DNA from: Trebouxia sp. TZW2008
Taxonomy: Eukaryota; Chlorophyta; Trebouxiophyceae; Trebouxiales; Trebouxiaceae
Length of the DNA: 64,000 bases
Assembly (NCBI GenBank): GCA_002118135.1
Contig: BDIU01000370.1
Span: 1 to 64,000 of the forward strand
Direction: 5' to 3'
The notes under the pieces were generated by a model. The model made no database searches. It had not been told where the DNA came from and saw nothing but the letters and a program-made list of their open reading frames with translations. Shown here in pieces: positions 1 to 13,700 of this stretch (position 1 is its first letter; each line of letters starts with the position of its first letter). The position numbers and the translations under genes are program-made.

Positions 1-1502
1 AATATCATACAGGGTGACCGTCAACCGGGTTGCTTTTCTAGCCTAGTACTACGGTAGTGACACTGCAACCAGATCAGTATTGATGCTAATATTGCTTACC
101 AGAATCTTCGCAAATCTGACATGTAGCAGATCGTAAAGAATGTCTATTGCAAAAATGTGCAGTGACATCGGGTCTCGAAATAGGCGAGGTTTGCATGCCA
201 CAGAACACTGCAGGGAACTGCGCTCCTATGTATCCTGCAATACCCATTGCCCAGACACATCTGATGATCCAGGGTCACGTCGATCTGCGCAGGTCTGTCC
301 GTTGAAGGTAATCTGTACATGCAGAAATGCAGATATTCCTGCAACCGAGATCTGCGCTAGTAAAGACCTTCAGAGATCTGCCGTCACGCGAATCTGCAGC
401 ATAGTAAAACTGCGGAGATCTCCGTCATACAGATCTGTAGCGTTTTGCGCAGCGTTGATCTGCGCANNCAGAACTCTAAGCCCGCGAACATTTCAAAATC
501 TTTAGTTAGGGATCTTCAGGAATTTGCGAAGTTGCATAAGCGACCATGTTCTACGTACCCCTAAAAAGACAGACGGATGATCTTAGCACCACCTCTTGTA
601 CATATGTATATAGTGGTCAGACTGGCCGCGGAGTCCCAGTAAGATCGAAATGCAAATCTGATTGGGCTGTTGGCCAATATTGCCTGTTCCTGGGACCGAC
701 AACTTGTACATGCTGAAATTCATGTGTCGATGCAGAAATGCGCATAATTGCGCTGTGCTGATTTGCAGCATTGCATGTCTGTGCAGATTGTACTCAACGA
801 TTTGGCACGTACACCACAAATCAGCGTTGATCAGTCATGTGCATTGTTGGACATTCTTGACGTCATACATATCAGCACTTATCTAAGCCCTTATTTCTGT
901 GAGTCTTTGCAAAGGCTCCTTTCTACACATCACGCAAGGGCACGAACTATAGGGACGATGGTCAGTGGCCAGATGGTCAAAAATGGATACTCCAAGTGAA
1001 CGCAATTGAGCGGTATACGCTTCTGTCAATGTCATTGCCAATCAAGTTGATCCTTTCAATGAATGCTGTCCTTGCGCTAAATGCAGAGCAGGTGAATAAG
1101 TTGACTTTTCTGGGGATTCGACGTTGCTGGGATCGCATGTCGTAGCTGCATTCCGAGAGGTTCTCCTTGACTTGGCCAAGTTTTCGTGATATTGCGCATG
1201 TCCTCGCGAACAAGCTGTATCGGCGCCGACTACGCATACCGCAAATTGATGCAGTGAGAAATTGTGATTGCTACACTGCATCCAAAGACGGTTGTGTGAG
1301 ACATGCAGTCAAGCGTCGGGCATGCAATGTAGCGCTCTTTCTTTCGTCTGCATTTCTACTTGAGCATTTGAGTGCCTTGCGCGCTTTACATTACTATAGT
1401 AACAAAGAGGCTGAATCTCGTCTAATAACGTCATGCTGAACGGCATACAAGGGTTGCATTTGCAACACGATTGCTGCTGTCGAGCGATCCCTGCGCATCG
1501 CC
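1..1502. other. 5' flank with diverged internal repeats, no supported gene
   Basis: I see no convincing coding exon here. Stretches around 140-480 and 690-900 share a vocabulary of short motifs (gatctgc, atgcagaaatgc, ctgcagcat), which suggests old, diverged repeated DNA. Two undetermined bases lie at 467-468. The right end probably holds the promoter and first exon of the phosphate-type transporter, but no in-frame ATG joined to its next exon could be fixed. Confidence 0.4.
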
Positions 1503-4500
1503 TTGTCGTTACTCAAGCACGCACACAAATCTGGAATCTGCGGGGGAGCAAGGTTGCGCAACAGCCGCCTGTGCGGACGGTCGAAACCCTATGCACCTCA
1601 AAAGCAGTCAGTTCAGAACGCCCAGATGCGCGGTATGAGGCATGCTGTGCATCGCAAGCCTGATAGGCATATGTGCTTTCAATAATTCAAGCCTGTCATT
1701 TCTGTGCAGATGTCATGCAGCAGCAGTGACCTCAGCTGTGTCTGGTAGTGATGAAGAAGCAGAAGAGTTCACAGGTGAAAGCCATCAACACTTTATGCAT
1801 CAAACAGGCCACGGGGTCATGCTGATCAGAGCATTGTCATCTTATCACCCTGCATGGCTGCTGCAGCCAAAGCCTTCTTCAAAATAGTTGGTCCAACAGC
1901 TTTGGCGCTGTTGCTGTGCAATATGGACAGGATTTGTATGAGTGTAGCCATTTTGCCCATGGCTAAGGAGTTTGGCTGGCCAGCTGGTGTTCAGGTAAGC
2001 ATGCCCCATAAAATGTGTAGTGCCAAGATCTGGGTTCAAAAGCAACAGTAGTGTAGGGCGACAACTACTAATGGCCTTGATTGCCACAGTTTGCTTCATT
2101 AAGCCTGACAGCAAGCCAACTTTCATATCAAGGCAAGGCCATGACATTGTCGTGTTGTGTCGCTTGTCACAGCAGCCTGTCTGTCCTGGAGTGTTCCTGA
2201 GTATCAGGACCTGCTGTTAAGAGCACATGAAAGATGCGCTCAGAGTGTGTCTCTGATGCAGGGTCTTGTGCAATCTGGTTTCTTGTGGGGTTACATGGCC
2301 ACACAGATGATTGGTGGAAGCCTAGCTGACAAATATGGAGGTAGCAAGTGATCTCCATTGCAATCCGCCTGAGCTCAATTCTGAAAGTGCGCAGAATTAT
2401 GCGAACATCTGTTGTGTCCCATGTGCTTTACAATCAGCTGAACATGTGCTTTGGCTCATGCAGCATTCAATCTTGTTGAGCAGATCTCAAGTCACTTTAG
2501 TCCATAACGGCTTGGCAACTTTCTGGCGTCCAACCAATTAGCCAGCATAGAATTTGCCCTGAGGGAACTGCTCGGCTCATTTCAAAGGCCAAGCTGTGAC
2601 AGCAATCTTACTCAGCTGCTTTCACTGACTTGCATACTGTAGAGCTTAACATCGAAATAGTTGGCTGCACAAGCAGTGATGCCTGCTACGCCTATGTAAG
2701 ACCAGATTCTGCTTGTGTTCAGGGCGGGTGGTCATGGCATACAGTGTGTTCTGGTTCTCCCTGGCGTCTGTGCTCATGCCTGCAGCCCTCTCCGCGCCGG
2801 TAAGCATGTAGCTCTTTCGTTCATTCAGGCGCTTGTTAGTGGTGTTGCACGACCCTGCTTTGGTATATCCATGACCCAGCAAGGCGCGTGCATAACCCCT
2901 GCTGGATGCCTGCAGCCCTTTCTGCCCCGGTATGCATGCAGCCATCTTGAATTTACATGGTTGCAAGCGAGCTTCACAACCCTGCCAGGTGCATCCAGGA
3001 TTGGACAACCGCCGGGTTTTGCGAAATGGCCAATTTTGCCCACGATGCGGCCGTAGGCTGCTAGTGGGCAACCCACTGAGATTGTCTGCGCTTACTATTT
3101 CAAGGGGGGGGCCCTTGGCTGCAGGGCTCACGTGGGCAGCCCACGCAAAATCAACACGGCTGCAAGGCATCTTTCGGGCATGGACTCTTGCAATTCTTGC
3201 TTATACATTCAAGTAGCAGGTCTTTGCAGCCATGGCTCAGTGGGGAAACCTTTGCTCACACACTGCAAATTTGCAGATGTTTAAACATCTGTGCTGTTTC
3301 AGTGAAAAGCATTTTAAAAAGCGTCTCAACCAGTCAGCAAACGTCATTAGAGGCTTCAGTCAGCCAAAGCAGCCGTTTCTAGCTAATGCCAAAAACCTGG
3401 CCTAGCACTGGCAAGATCCATTGGGCTTGACCAAATGCTACAACATCACGGCAAGCCTAGTTTGCTGACCTATAATTGCATTTTTAACTCCCACTTGGCT
3501 TTTGGCTGAGCAGGCGGGCAGCCCACCAATATTGGCTTTTTGCGAAATTTGTTGGGGGGGGGCCAACGCCCACCACCAAATTGAGCCCTCAAGTGGGAAA
3601 TCCACTACTTTGGAAAGGGCCTGTCAAACCCAGGGTGCATCCATGACCCTGCTCAGTGCATGCTGCTAGGCTGACACTGCCTGCTGTGATGCTGCTGCAG
3701 AATGAAAGCCCTTGAGGAAAATGCGGCATGGCCCATTTGATTTCTTTTTTGTTCCACAATGCTTCTTGGCTTTTTCTGGTTCATTTTGGCCTGTACAATG
3801 GCTGCAGGTAGCAGCTGCTGGGCTGACACTGCCAGCTGTGATGCTGGCGCGGGGCATGGTGGGCCTAGGAGAGGGCGTGGCACTGCCCGCCATGAACAAC
3901 CTAGTAGCCAACAACATCCCCCTGCCTAGACGCTCTACTGCCTTAGGTGGCTGCTTCACTGGATTCCACACAGGTGCACCTCATGCGCTAGCAGGACGAA
4001 TCTTGCTGTGCTGCTTTGTTTGCAGTGTAAATTGCACACATATATAGTTCAATAAATCTGAGGCTTGTGTTGCATTACCCTACCCCAATGCTCTTCTGCT
4101 TTGGGCGGCTGCTTCTTTCAATGCACAGGTGCAGTTCGTGGTGGAGCTTGTTTCATGCAAGCCTGATGCTGTTTGCTTTGCTTGCATGTGCTAGCAAGAC
4201 ACGCAGGCTGCTGTTACAACACCAAAAAGCGTTGAAATGTCTCTCTCATGTTAATAAGTGGCACTGTACAACAGCCTTTCAGCTTGCTGTGATGCGTCGC
4301 TTTGTATGCAGGGAATCTGGTAGGTTTGTTCCTGTCACCGCTGCTGCTGGCAACCCTAGGCTGGCGGGGGCTCTTCTTCGTCTTTGGCGCCCTAGGGTTG
4401 CCGCTGCTGGCGGCCTGGCTAGCAATTGTGCCAAAGCCACCTGAGTTGCCAGGAGTTGAAAAAGCAGAGGCTGAACTTGTGGACCCCATCAAGAAAGTGC

Positions 4501-6670
4501 CTGTCTCGCCAGTTCCAGGAGAGGTGATCTCCTGACTTGATGCATTGCTACCTTTTTGAATTCCGCAAAAGCTTGGCTAGCAATTTTGCCAAAAGTGCTG
4601 AGTTGCCAGGAGTCGCAAAGGCAGATGCTGAATCGGTGGACCCCATCAAGAAAGTGCCTGTCTCACCATTTCCAGGGGAGGTAGTCCCCTGAAACAAAAA
4701 CAAAACAAGAAAAACAGAAGACGTCATACCGTAAGCCATGACAGCAGGACTCTAAGTGTAGAAAACAGCCTGGGGTGCTCTTGCTGATCTAGCCTGATTT
4801 GAGTCAGGTCTGTGCATATTGTGATGCTCAGCACAACCCAATCTGGCAAGACCAGAGCAGTGCCACATACATCAATAGCATGGACTGGCTGTGTCTGACA
4901 TGGAGATCATGGAGAAGGTAGCTGCCCCGCAGCCGCCAGCAGGGCGAACGGCCCAGGACACTTCCCTAGCAGGGCAGGCTGGCATCGCCAAGCTGCTGTC
5001 AAGCAAAGCCTTTTGTGTTCTGATTTGGGTGTCAAGACTTCGCGGTTTCTCACAGAGTGTGTCTGGGCTGCAGATCATGGAGAAGGTAGCTGTCCTGCAG
5101 CCGCCAGCAGGGCAAACGACCCAGGACACTTCCCTAAGCAGGGCAGGTTGGCATTGCCAAGCTGCTGTCAAGCAAAGCCTTTCGCGTTTTGTTATGTGTG
5201 TCAAGACTTCGCAGTTTCACACAGAGTATGTCTGGGCTGCAGACCATGGAGAAGGTAGCTGCCCCGCAGCCGCCAGCAGGGCAAACGGCCCAGGACACTT
5301 CCCTAGCAGGGCAGGTTGGCATTGCTAAGCTGCTGTCAAGTAAAGCCACTTGGGCCATCATTGTGGTCAACTTTGTGAACCACTGGGGCTATTTCATCTA
5401 CCTGAACTGGATGCCCTCCTACTTTGTGAGGGCGCTTGGAGTGGACCTGAGGGCCTCTAGCTTCCTGTCATTCCTGCCCTGGACTGTCATGGCTGTTGGC
5501 AGTACCTCTGCAGGTCAGCAGTCAGCCGCATGATGCTGATTTGCAGTATGGTTCAAACTGGGTCACAGCATGATTGTCTTCTGAGTCAGTTTGGCAGTTG
5601 GACAGGACGCCATTGAGCCCCATCTAGGGCGGCATCTACTTGGTCTGTACTGCTTGCTTTGTCATTCTTGATCTGGACTTTTGGCTGTTGGCAGCACTGC
5701 TTCAGGCAATCAATGCTGTCTTCTGTCATCCTCTCCTGAGCCACTTGAGCTCACTTCACCGCAAAGGTGCAGCAAATCACACAGCTTGTAACGCATGTCA
5801 GTCTTTTGACAAAACTCCAGCTGATTCATCTGTCATGCAAGGAGCAGCACACCTCAATATGCCTGTCTTGAGTCCTGCCTCCAAGCCGAATCATTGCTGC
5901 ACTTTAGGGCGTGAGCTAGCGATGCTGTCATGTTGCAGCAGAGGATCTGTTGTGTTTCAAATGTAGGACTCTGCTTGCAGGCCTTCTGGCAGATAAGCTG
6001 ATCAAGTCAGGCTGGTCCATCACCAGGGTGCGTAAGAGCCTTCAGACTGTGGCCTTCCTGGGGCCTGCCCTAGCCCTCATCCTGTTGTCACGCAGCAAGG
6101 ACCCCAGGCTGGCTGTGGGCTGCATGACCTGTGCACTAGGCATCACCTCCCTTGGTAAGACATCAGGTCTTTATCGTGTATGCTGTAGTCACATGTGTTG
6201 TCAACTTTGGCATTTCTGAACATCAGACAAGCCAATGCCAGTATGCTGAAACCGGTCGGCCCAGCAAGACTTGGGTCACACGATCAGCAACTGTGCTGGC
6301 TAGCACTGTGAAATCTATCATCCTCAGAATGATGTGTTATAGATGATGTCATGACTGGTATCAGCCTGAGTTTGACTTGATGGTGACTGGGACCAGTACA
6401 AGCAATGTATGATCATTTAGCATGTGCTGTGCAGGTCAAGCAGGGTTTGTGGCCAATATGTCAGACATTGCCCCCAGATATGCCGGTCGATTGTTTGGAC
6501 TTGCCAACACATTTGGCTCTTTCGCTGGCATCCTGGGCGTTTCAGCTGTTGGCTTTGTAGTTGAAAAGACCGGCTCTTTCAACCCAGTGTTCAATTTGAC
6601 AGCATTCATGTATATTGTTGCCACAGTTGTGTGGAACCTATTTTGTACCGGTGAAAGGGTATTCGAATGA
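1503..6670 (+). CDS. PHT4/SLC17-family anion (phosphate) transporter, probably plastid
   Basis: This is a multi-exon major facilitator protein of the plant PHT4 (ANTR) family, which moves phosphate or related organic anions, often across plastid membranes. Exons supported by phase: up to 1632 (basic, Ser-rich, transit-like), 1721-1774, 1867-1994, 2262-2340, 2723-2799, 3808-3973, 4312-4523, 5243-5513, 5981-6154, 6435-6670. Family landmarks appear in order: VGPTALALLLCNMDRICMSV (helix 1), WGYMATQMIGGSLADKYGG (the MFS DxxGG loop), LARGMVGLGEGVALPAMNN, LGWRGLFFVFGALG, NWMPSYFVRALGV, SDIAPRYAGRLFGLANT and a C-terminal ATVVWNLFCTGERVFE. The frame of the transit-like exon stays open from 1440 without an ATG, so the true start lies upstream. 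Introns 2340-2723, 2799-3808 and 4523-5243 hold partial copies of neighbouring exons. The family call is firm. Substrate and plastid location are inferred. Confidence 0.88.
2905..2937 (+). repeat. Partial copy of a PHT4 exon end
   Basis: This segment repeats the last part of the exon ending at 2799 (atgcctgcagccctttctg against atgcctgcagccctctccg), including the splice donor edge. It lies 105-140 bp downstream in the following intron. Confidence 0.6.
3660..3705 (+). repeat. Partial copy of a PHT4 exon start
   Basis: The text gctgacactgcctgctgtga resembles the start of the exon at 3808 (gctgacactgccagctgtga). It lies about 150 bp upstream of that exon, inside the intron. Confidence 0.6.
4575..4692 (+). 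repeat. Copy of the 3' part of PHT4 exon 4312-4523
   Basis: About 115 bp repeat the exon end that encodes a short linker (GAGTTGCCAGGAGT, then GACCCCATCAAGAAAGTGCC, then the donor region). Scattered substitutions and a changed start show the copy is old. It sits in the intron just after its parent exon. Confidence 0.8.
4906..5345 (+). repeat. Three tandem copies (168-169 bp period) of a PHT4 exon start
   Basis: Copies begin at 4906, 5074 and 5243. Each carries the sequence for MEKVAAPQPPAG followed by QDTSL. Only the third continues into the membrane-spanning part of the exon. The two upstream copies keep the ctgcag or similar acceptor context and an ATG, so they could be used as alternative acceptors or be silent relics. 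Confidence 0.88.
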
Positions 6671-6855
6671 ACAAAGCACGGGTAGTGAAAAGCCAGAGAG
6701 GGTAGGAAAGCCATTCAAGGCAGCTGCCAAATGGACTGATAGATTGAATCTCAGCTGAAACTGAAGGCTTGTGAGGGTTTGTTCACAAACTGTGGATCTT
6801 CAAGCAGCACTTACAAGAACAGATGCAGCAGGCTTCAAATCACTAAGACATGTGC

Positions 6856-7727
6856 TTAAGCGCCAGTTGAAATTGGTTCTGTGTCCTGTGCGTTTTCAAA
6901 ACCCAACAAGCCACAGGCAAAGTCACTAGCATTGACTTCGGTTGGCAGCACATCAAGCACTTCCTGTGTGCCTGTCAGTGTCTCCATGCAAGTCACCATC
7001 TCTTCATGCGTCAATGGCTCCCCAAATGTTGTTAGCGCTGTCATCAGCTCGTCTCTGCTCAGCCTGCATAGCAAGGGCAACATGCTGGAAGGACACAGGT
7101 AGCTGATCCAGCCAACAAGTCACATGCTACAATTTGTCAAGGTGTGCAGTAGTCATTCTGCCTATGCTATGCAGCGTCAGTCATGCAAGTTGACGTATTC
7201 ACAAAACCCATCATCATGGCAAGACACATTGATTTGCTTGATGCATGTGACAGCCCAACACCAGCCTGGGAACACTGAGCAAGCAGTGCAAATCCTACTC
7301 TTTGCAAGATAAGCAATGGCACATTGACTGAGCATCGGAAGCCAAGCCAATGCATTCATGAACACATCAGTCATTGATCATTGTAGCATGTAAAATTACT
7401 CTCTCTCCCTAACCAACACAGCATGCATGTGATGTGACATATTCAGTACATCAATGTTGTGCCTTGACTTACTTGCCAGTGGCTGGATCAGCACCCAATG
7501 CAGCAAACGCCTGACTGACTTCATCAGAGGGCTCCTGTAGTGCTGGCCGGTAGTTGAGGTACAACGCCAAAAACTGCTGCAAGTCAACATGGGTCACGGT
7601 CTTCTGCCCCTTGCTGGCTGCCTGATACGCCAACTCCTCTTGCATCTGTGACACCTCCTCATCTGCAGCAGAAATTGCACTTGTGTGCAGGAGGAGAAAA
7701 GTCACAAGGCCAAAAATTGCTGCAAGT

Positions 7728-7768
<41 letters not shown>

Positions 7769-10700
7769 CCAATATGTAAGTCAATATGTATATACATATA
7801 TAGTCAATATGTAAGTCAATATATAGGAAAGGGTTCTCTACCCCTTGCTGGCTGCCTGGTGTGCCAACTTTTCCTGCCTCTGTGTATTGCACAGTTGAAG
7901 GCAGAAAAAGAAAGGGAGAAAATCTCTGCTGTTATATGACATCACGCGAATCTCTGTGAACAGAAGCAGGGGGAGTTAGCTGTCTCCAGAGCAGAAACTT
8001 CAGCAGACATGTGGGTGTCATGAGGGATGAGCGAATGTTCAGCGCTGTTCATCTCTACTCTGACAGCAAGACAAGTTTCAGAGCAGCAATCTTGTTATAG
8101 TGGCCGTGTGGGTGTTCAGCACAAAGTCGTTGAGTAGATGATCGCTGCTCACTACACGCCAGCAATCTCGTTAATAGCAGCAAAGATTCTTGGACCGCCA
8201 ATCAGAGCGCTGCTGTAGTGTTGGCCCCTGATGCAACCTGGAACGTATCTGAGGTTCATCCAATGCTGCATGTGCTGCTGTGTCAAAGAAGGTTGTACCT
8301 GATGGGAAGAAGCCAAGGGCCTGGCACAAAGCCATGACAGTTTTCACTTGAAATGCATGCAAACTTCATCTGGTTCAGCACATGTTCAGGACTTCAAAAG
8401 GGCTGTACCTGATGGATAGAAGCCCAGGGCCTGGCACAAACCCATGACATTTTCCAATTGAAATGCATGCAAACTTCATCTGGTTCAGCACATATTCAGG
8501 CCTTCAAAAGGGCTGTACCTGATGGGTAGAAGCCCAGGGCCTGGCACAAGGCCATGAGGTGTTCCACTGACACTCGGCCCTCTGCCAGGTTTGAAGCATT
8601 GCCCTCCAGAGCTTTCTTGCCCTACAAAGCCCACAATGTCACAAAATGGCTTTGGCAAGATGGCAGTTCACTGCATCTAGCAGATTCATAGAATGTTACT
8701 GAAAAGCATGTAGAATCTGCTGATGATCAAAATATGGTCCACTCCCATTTGGCCATCTGCCAGGTCTGTGAAACCCTCCAGGGCTTTCTTACCCTACCAA
8801 GATCAGAAATGTCCCTCACATGAGACGGACTGCAACTCTTTTTCAGTGTGTCATGGACGCAATGCTGAACGCTCAGTGCAGAACGTACTGCCGAGCATCA
8901 TGACTGTCACGTGGACTGAGCAACATGGCTGTCATCATGACTGAGACAATATTGCCAGTGTACATGCATGAATTGCTGCCGCTGTACAAAGAGTAAAGGG
9001 CCTAAAAAGGGTGTACGTGCCTGGCTGGCCAGCTGGGCATAGCAGTCAGTACAGGAGGAAGGTCATTGATGATTGCCCTAGAAAGGGCAGGAAGGGTGAA
9101 CTTGCCTGGCTGGCCAGCTGAGCATAGCAGAAGTAGTCGGTGGCATCCTGTTGGAAGGTGCTGTCAGGGCCCTCAATGTCTACCAGCACTTGCAGGGCAG
9201 TGCGAGCCGGCGCCTCAGCCCCTAGGCTCCTTTCCAGCGCAACACTGTTCATCTGCACCACAGCCATGACAGAATCAGCCTTCATGGCGAGGCTTGGATG
9301 GCAAGGCGTCTGGTTTTGGTAATGCGTGTATGCCTTGGCTTTGTCGGATTAGCTGTCCACTGCCAGCATGACCTTCTTGCTGCTCAACTTTGGCAACACT
9401 GGCGCAAAGGCTGTTGGAGCTAGTAATATGTCAACTGGGAAAAGAACCATCAACATGTCTGATGGACCAAGCACAGACTGTGGCATGCGGAGACCAGTAT
9501 GCAACCCTGGACATGCCTTGCTACTTCTGCTCAGAAGCGAAGAATCTGTCACGCACTCAAAAGTGGTTGATCAATCACTTGCGCACAGCTGAAGAAGACA
9601 GGCATAAGCTGACCTGCCAGACCATGACACTGCCATCATCAGCGCCAGCAGTGACCAGCTTGCAGCCGTCATGAGTGAGGTTCATGCCAGCCACCTTGCC
9701 TGGGTGAGCTACCAAACCCAGAGCCTTGCTGGGGTTCCCTGTCAAGGGCCAGGCCACCACCCCCACCACGTGCTCCGCTGTGCTGTACGCTATGTAAAAT
9801 GTATCTGATGACATAGACCTGCAGGGTCAGAGTCCCTCAGCGAGCTGCAAGATTCATGCCAGACACCTTTGCCGGGGTGTGCAACCAAGCCCAGGGCCTT
9901 GCTGGGGTCCCCTGTCAGTGGCCATGGCACCAACCCCAACACACACTCTGCTTTGCTGTATGCTATGTAGAATGTGTCTGATGACATAGACCTGCACGCT
10001 CACAGTCCCTCAGCAATGGGTCAAATTCATGCCAGCCACCTTGCCTGGGTGAGCTACCAAACCCAGGGCCTTGCTGGGGTCCCCAGTCAGGGGCCATGCA
10101 CCCGGCCCAACCACAAGCTCTGCTGTGTTGTATGCTATGTAAAATGGGTCTGATGACATGGATCTGCAGGATACATACTGCAATTCAGCTGAAAGCATGA
10201 AGGCAATATGCTTGTGAGTTCCTTTGTGCTGAACACAGTCACTGCCTCTCACTTTCCCTTTCTATCATGCAACCCACAGACAGAACACAAGTCAGCCGGC
10301 AGTCTGATCTAGCCACTTGACAGAAGTTACGGGCATACTGTGCGGGCGCACTATGCAGCAAGCTTGCTGCACCCAAGCCTCCAAACCAAAGGCTAAAAAG
10401 TTTCACGCTGATTTGATTGCAAACTTCCAGTGGTTTTTTAACTTTGCATGTTGAGCCAAGCAACAGAATCTTGCAGCACAATGGAACAGGAGACTCACCT
10501 GAAGACTCTACAGCTTTTGACAGGGCCTCCATGCAGGGGCCCAACAGCCGTGCAGACGCAGGTATGGGAGTCAGCATTGTAAACCCTAAACTTGTGGGCA
10601 TCATCCGCCACCAGCAGCAGGGTATCAGCGCTGCCGTGGGCAAAGTATGGCAGGGGCGGGGCAAAGGCCAGGGCTGTTGGGGTCGCCCCTGCTGACAGTG

Positions 10701-13700
10701 CGGCTGGCCCACAGATATGGTGCATGGACTGCAGGCAAACCCCTCTTGAGGGTGACAGCCTTTGAAGGTCATACTCTGCCACACTACCATCTTTGCCTGC
10801 AGTATGCACATGAATGTAGGTATGCTGTGACTGCAGGCAGAATTTTTGTGGCAAAAGCAGCCTCAAGCATATTCTGCCACGTTGCCTTTCATGCATGCAG
10901 AAATTTACCATGCTGAATGCTTTTGGCTAACAGAAGCGCTTCAGTGACTGAGAGGCAAAGCTTTTGTGAGAGTGACAACCGCTGGACATTGTACTAGGCC
11001 ACAATGCCATCCTTGCCTGCAGAAAGCACTAAAGCTATCTGTGATGTTGGTCATCACGCAGGGTCATCAATGTGGTGCATGTTTTGTAGGCAAAGCCATC
11101 TTGAGGGCGACAATCTCTGCAGATCATACTCTGCCACACTGCCATCCTTGCCTACAGCAAGCAGGAAACTTGTTTGTGATCTTGGCATCATGCAAGGTCA
11201 TGAACCAATTTAAGGACGGTTGGCAAAGGCCTATCGAGGGTGACAGCCTCTGAAGCTCGTGCTCTGGTCGTGGCAGGTTGGCCGAATTCTGCACAACTAG
11301 GGACAACAGCTTTATGACCCAAGCGGGCGCTTCCCAGCCAGCCAAGGCAGTGCAGTCATTGTGGGGTCCAATGGACACTACCACGGCCCATTTGCTCTGT
11401 CCTCTGTACAACAGGAGGCTCACAACCATTCTCTTGACCACACCTTCATGCTGTGTATGGCTGAGTTGGCAGAATGGCTCACATGTCAGTAGCAAAACAC
11501 ATGTAAAGCGGACAGCATGGTGATTCCAGAGGCGGCAGCCCCACAAGTCACCTCAGCCAGGGCAGTGCAGTTGGGAAGAGGTTTTGCAGGCCCCACCACA
11601 GCCGTCTGTTACATGACAGCCTGACAGTCGATATCTTGACCACAGCTCATTGCGATGCCTCTTGACACTATGGCAGAATGCAGCATACCTAGAGAGAACA
11701 GCTTGGTAACGCCTGATGGGGCTTCCCCATAGGCAACCCCAGCCAGGGCAGTGCAGTTAGGGTGAGGTTTGATAGACCCCACCACATCCCACCTGCTCTG
11801 GCCCCCCTTAAAGGGCACGCTGGCCACCAGCCCTACACTGCCGCCCTCAAACCCTATTGCCAGCTGGCGCCCATTGGATGAGAAGTCCATGTGGGTGACT
11901 GCCTGTGACGCATAATGCATAAGTCAGCAACGTACAGGTCAGTTGTGCCAGGCATGCACATGAAACTTTTGACAAGGTCATTGAATGTAATTGCTTCACA
12001 ACATGCTGAGCATGGCTTCAGCTAGCGTATGCTCCTTGTCTAACATGATGACACTTTGAGGTTGCTATTGTTCTCAAATCAGCATGATATGCCTCATTCT
12101 AAGGGTTAGGGAATTGACCGTTATGCGTTTCCAATGTGTCTGCACACCTCAGTGTCGTACAGGTAAGCCGACCGAGGCTTCTACAAAGCAAAGTCTCACT
12201 CATGCCCATCCTTAGTGACCGTTTCAAGTACGTTGTCACAAGGGTCATCATCAACATTACCTGCCTGACAGGGCGGAAGTCAGCAATGAGGTCCAAGTCC
12301 CCGTCACGGCACAGCCTGACAACACCAGAGGCGCTGCCCACAGCCAGGATGGTGCCGTCATGTGTGAACACCATGCAGGTGACAGCAGCAGGGGTGGGCA
12401 GCTGGTGGGTCTTCAACAGCTTGTGAGTGAGCAGGTCCCAGGTCTGGATGACCCCCTTGTCACCCGCCACCATGAACAGGGGCTTGGTGGGGTGGGTCAC
12501 CATGGATGTTGCATTGTGCACTATGCCCTGCATGGATCACACCATGGAAATGTTGTTGCAAACTTGAAACTGGTGTTGTGTAATTGCACTATAAGACCAT
12601 GCAGGTGACAGCAGCAGTTGTGAACAGCTGGTGGCTCCTCAGCAGCTTGTGTGTGAGCAGGTCCCAGGTCTGAAAATGACCCCCCTGTCGCCCAACACCA
12701 TGGACAGGGGCTTGGTAGGGTTGGTCACCATGGATGTCGCATTGTGCACTATGCCCTGCATGTTTCATCACAAAATGGAATGAAGTTGAGTACTAGTTGC
12801 TGTCCACGGCCAGGATGGTCCCATCATGGGTGAATACCATGCAGGTCACAGCAGCAGGAATGGGCAGCTGGTGGCTCTTAAACAGCTTGTGAGTGAGCAC
12901 GTCCCAGGTCTGATTGACCCGCTTGTCGCCCGCTACCATGAAGAGGGGCTTGGTGGGGTGGGTCACCATGGACGCTGCATTGTGCACTATGCCCTGCATG
13001 TATCATGTTATGGCGTTGACCAGTAATATCCTGCTTTCGTGCGGCAAATACAGCGCTTCCTGCTGGATGTGTCCTGGCGCTGCTCAGCTGATGCAGGCCT
13101 GCATCATATGCTGATGCAGCGACATGTGAACCTGAGCAAGCGTGACGCAGCTGTTGTGTAAAAACACCGCAGCATCTCTGGCGCTGTGCCTCGGCACTGA
13201 TACAGCTTGTTGTCATCTCAAGATCCAAGGTATGTCAAGTCCATATCTGTACAGGGAGCTGTGGCCAGGGTCTAGGGAGTCATCCTCAAAGGAGGCAGAC
13301 TACACAGCCACGGCGTCGACAGTGGTGCTGCCTTACTAGCACATGTTGTCTATCAATGTTATACCTGTACAAGGAGCTTGTGTCCAGGGTCCAAGGAAGC
13401 ATCCTCAAAGGAGACAGACTGCACAGCCACGATGTTGCCAGTGGTGCTGCCCACCACAAAGTCTGGGGCAGTAAAGTACTCTGCATCCAGGATGTCCTTG
13501 CCCTCGGGATGCTTGGGAGCCACCGTGGAAAATGACACTGACCTGATGGGTCCTGCCTCCAAGTCCTGCAACAACAATCCACAGACGTGAAGCTTGGCAT
13601 TTGCAGGCTTGTGCTTGTATCAGTGCTGCTTGGGAGCCACTGTAGAAAAGGACACCGATCTGATGGGTCCTGCCTCCAAGTCCTGCAAGAACGATCTGAG

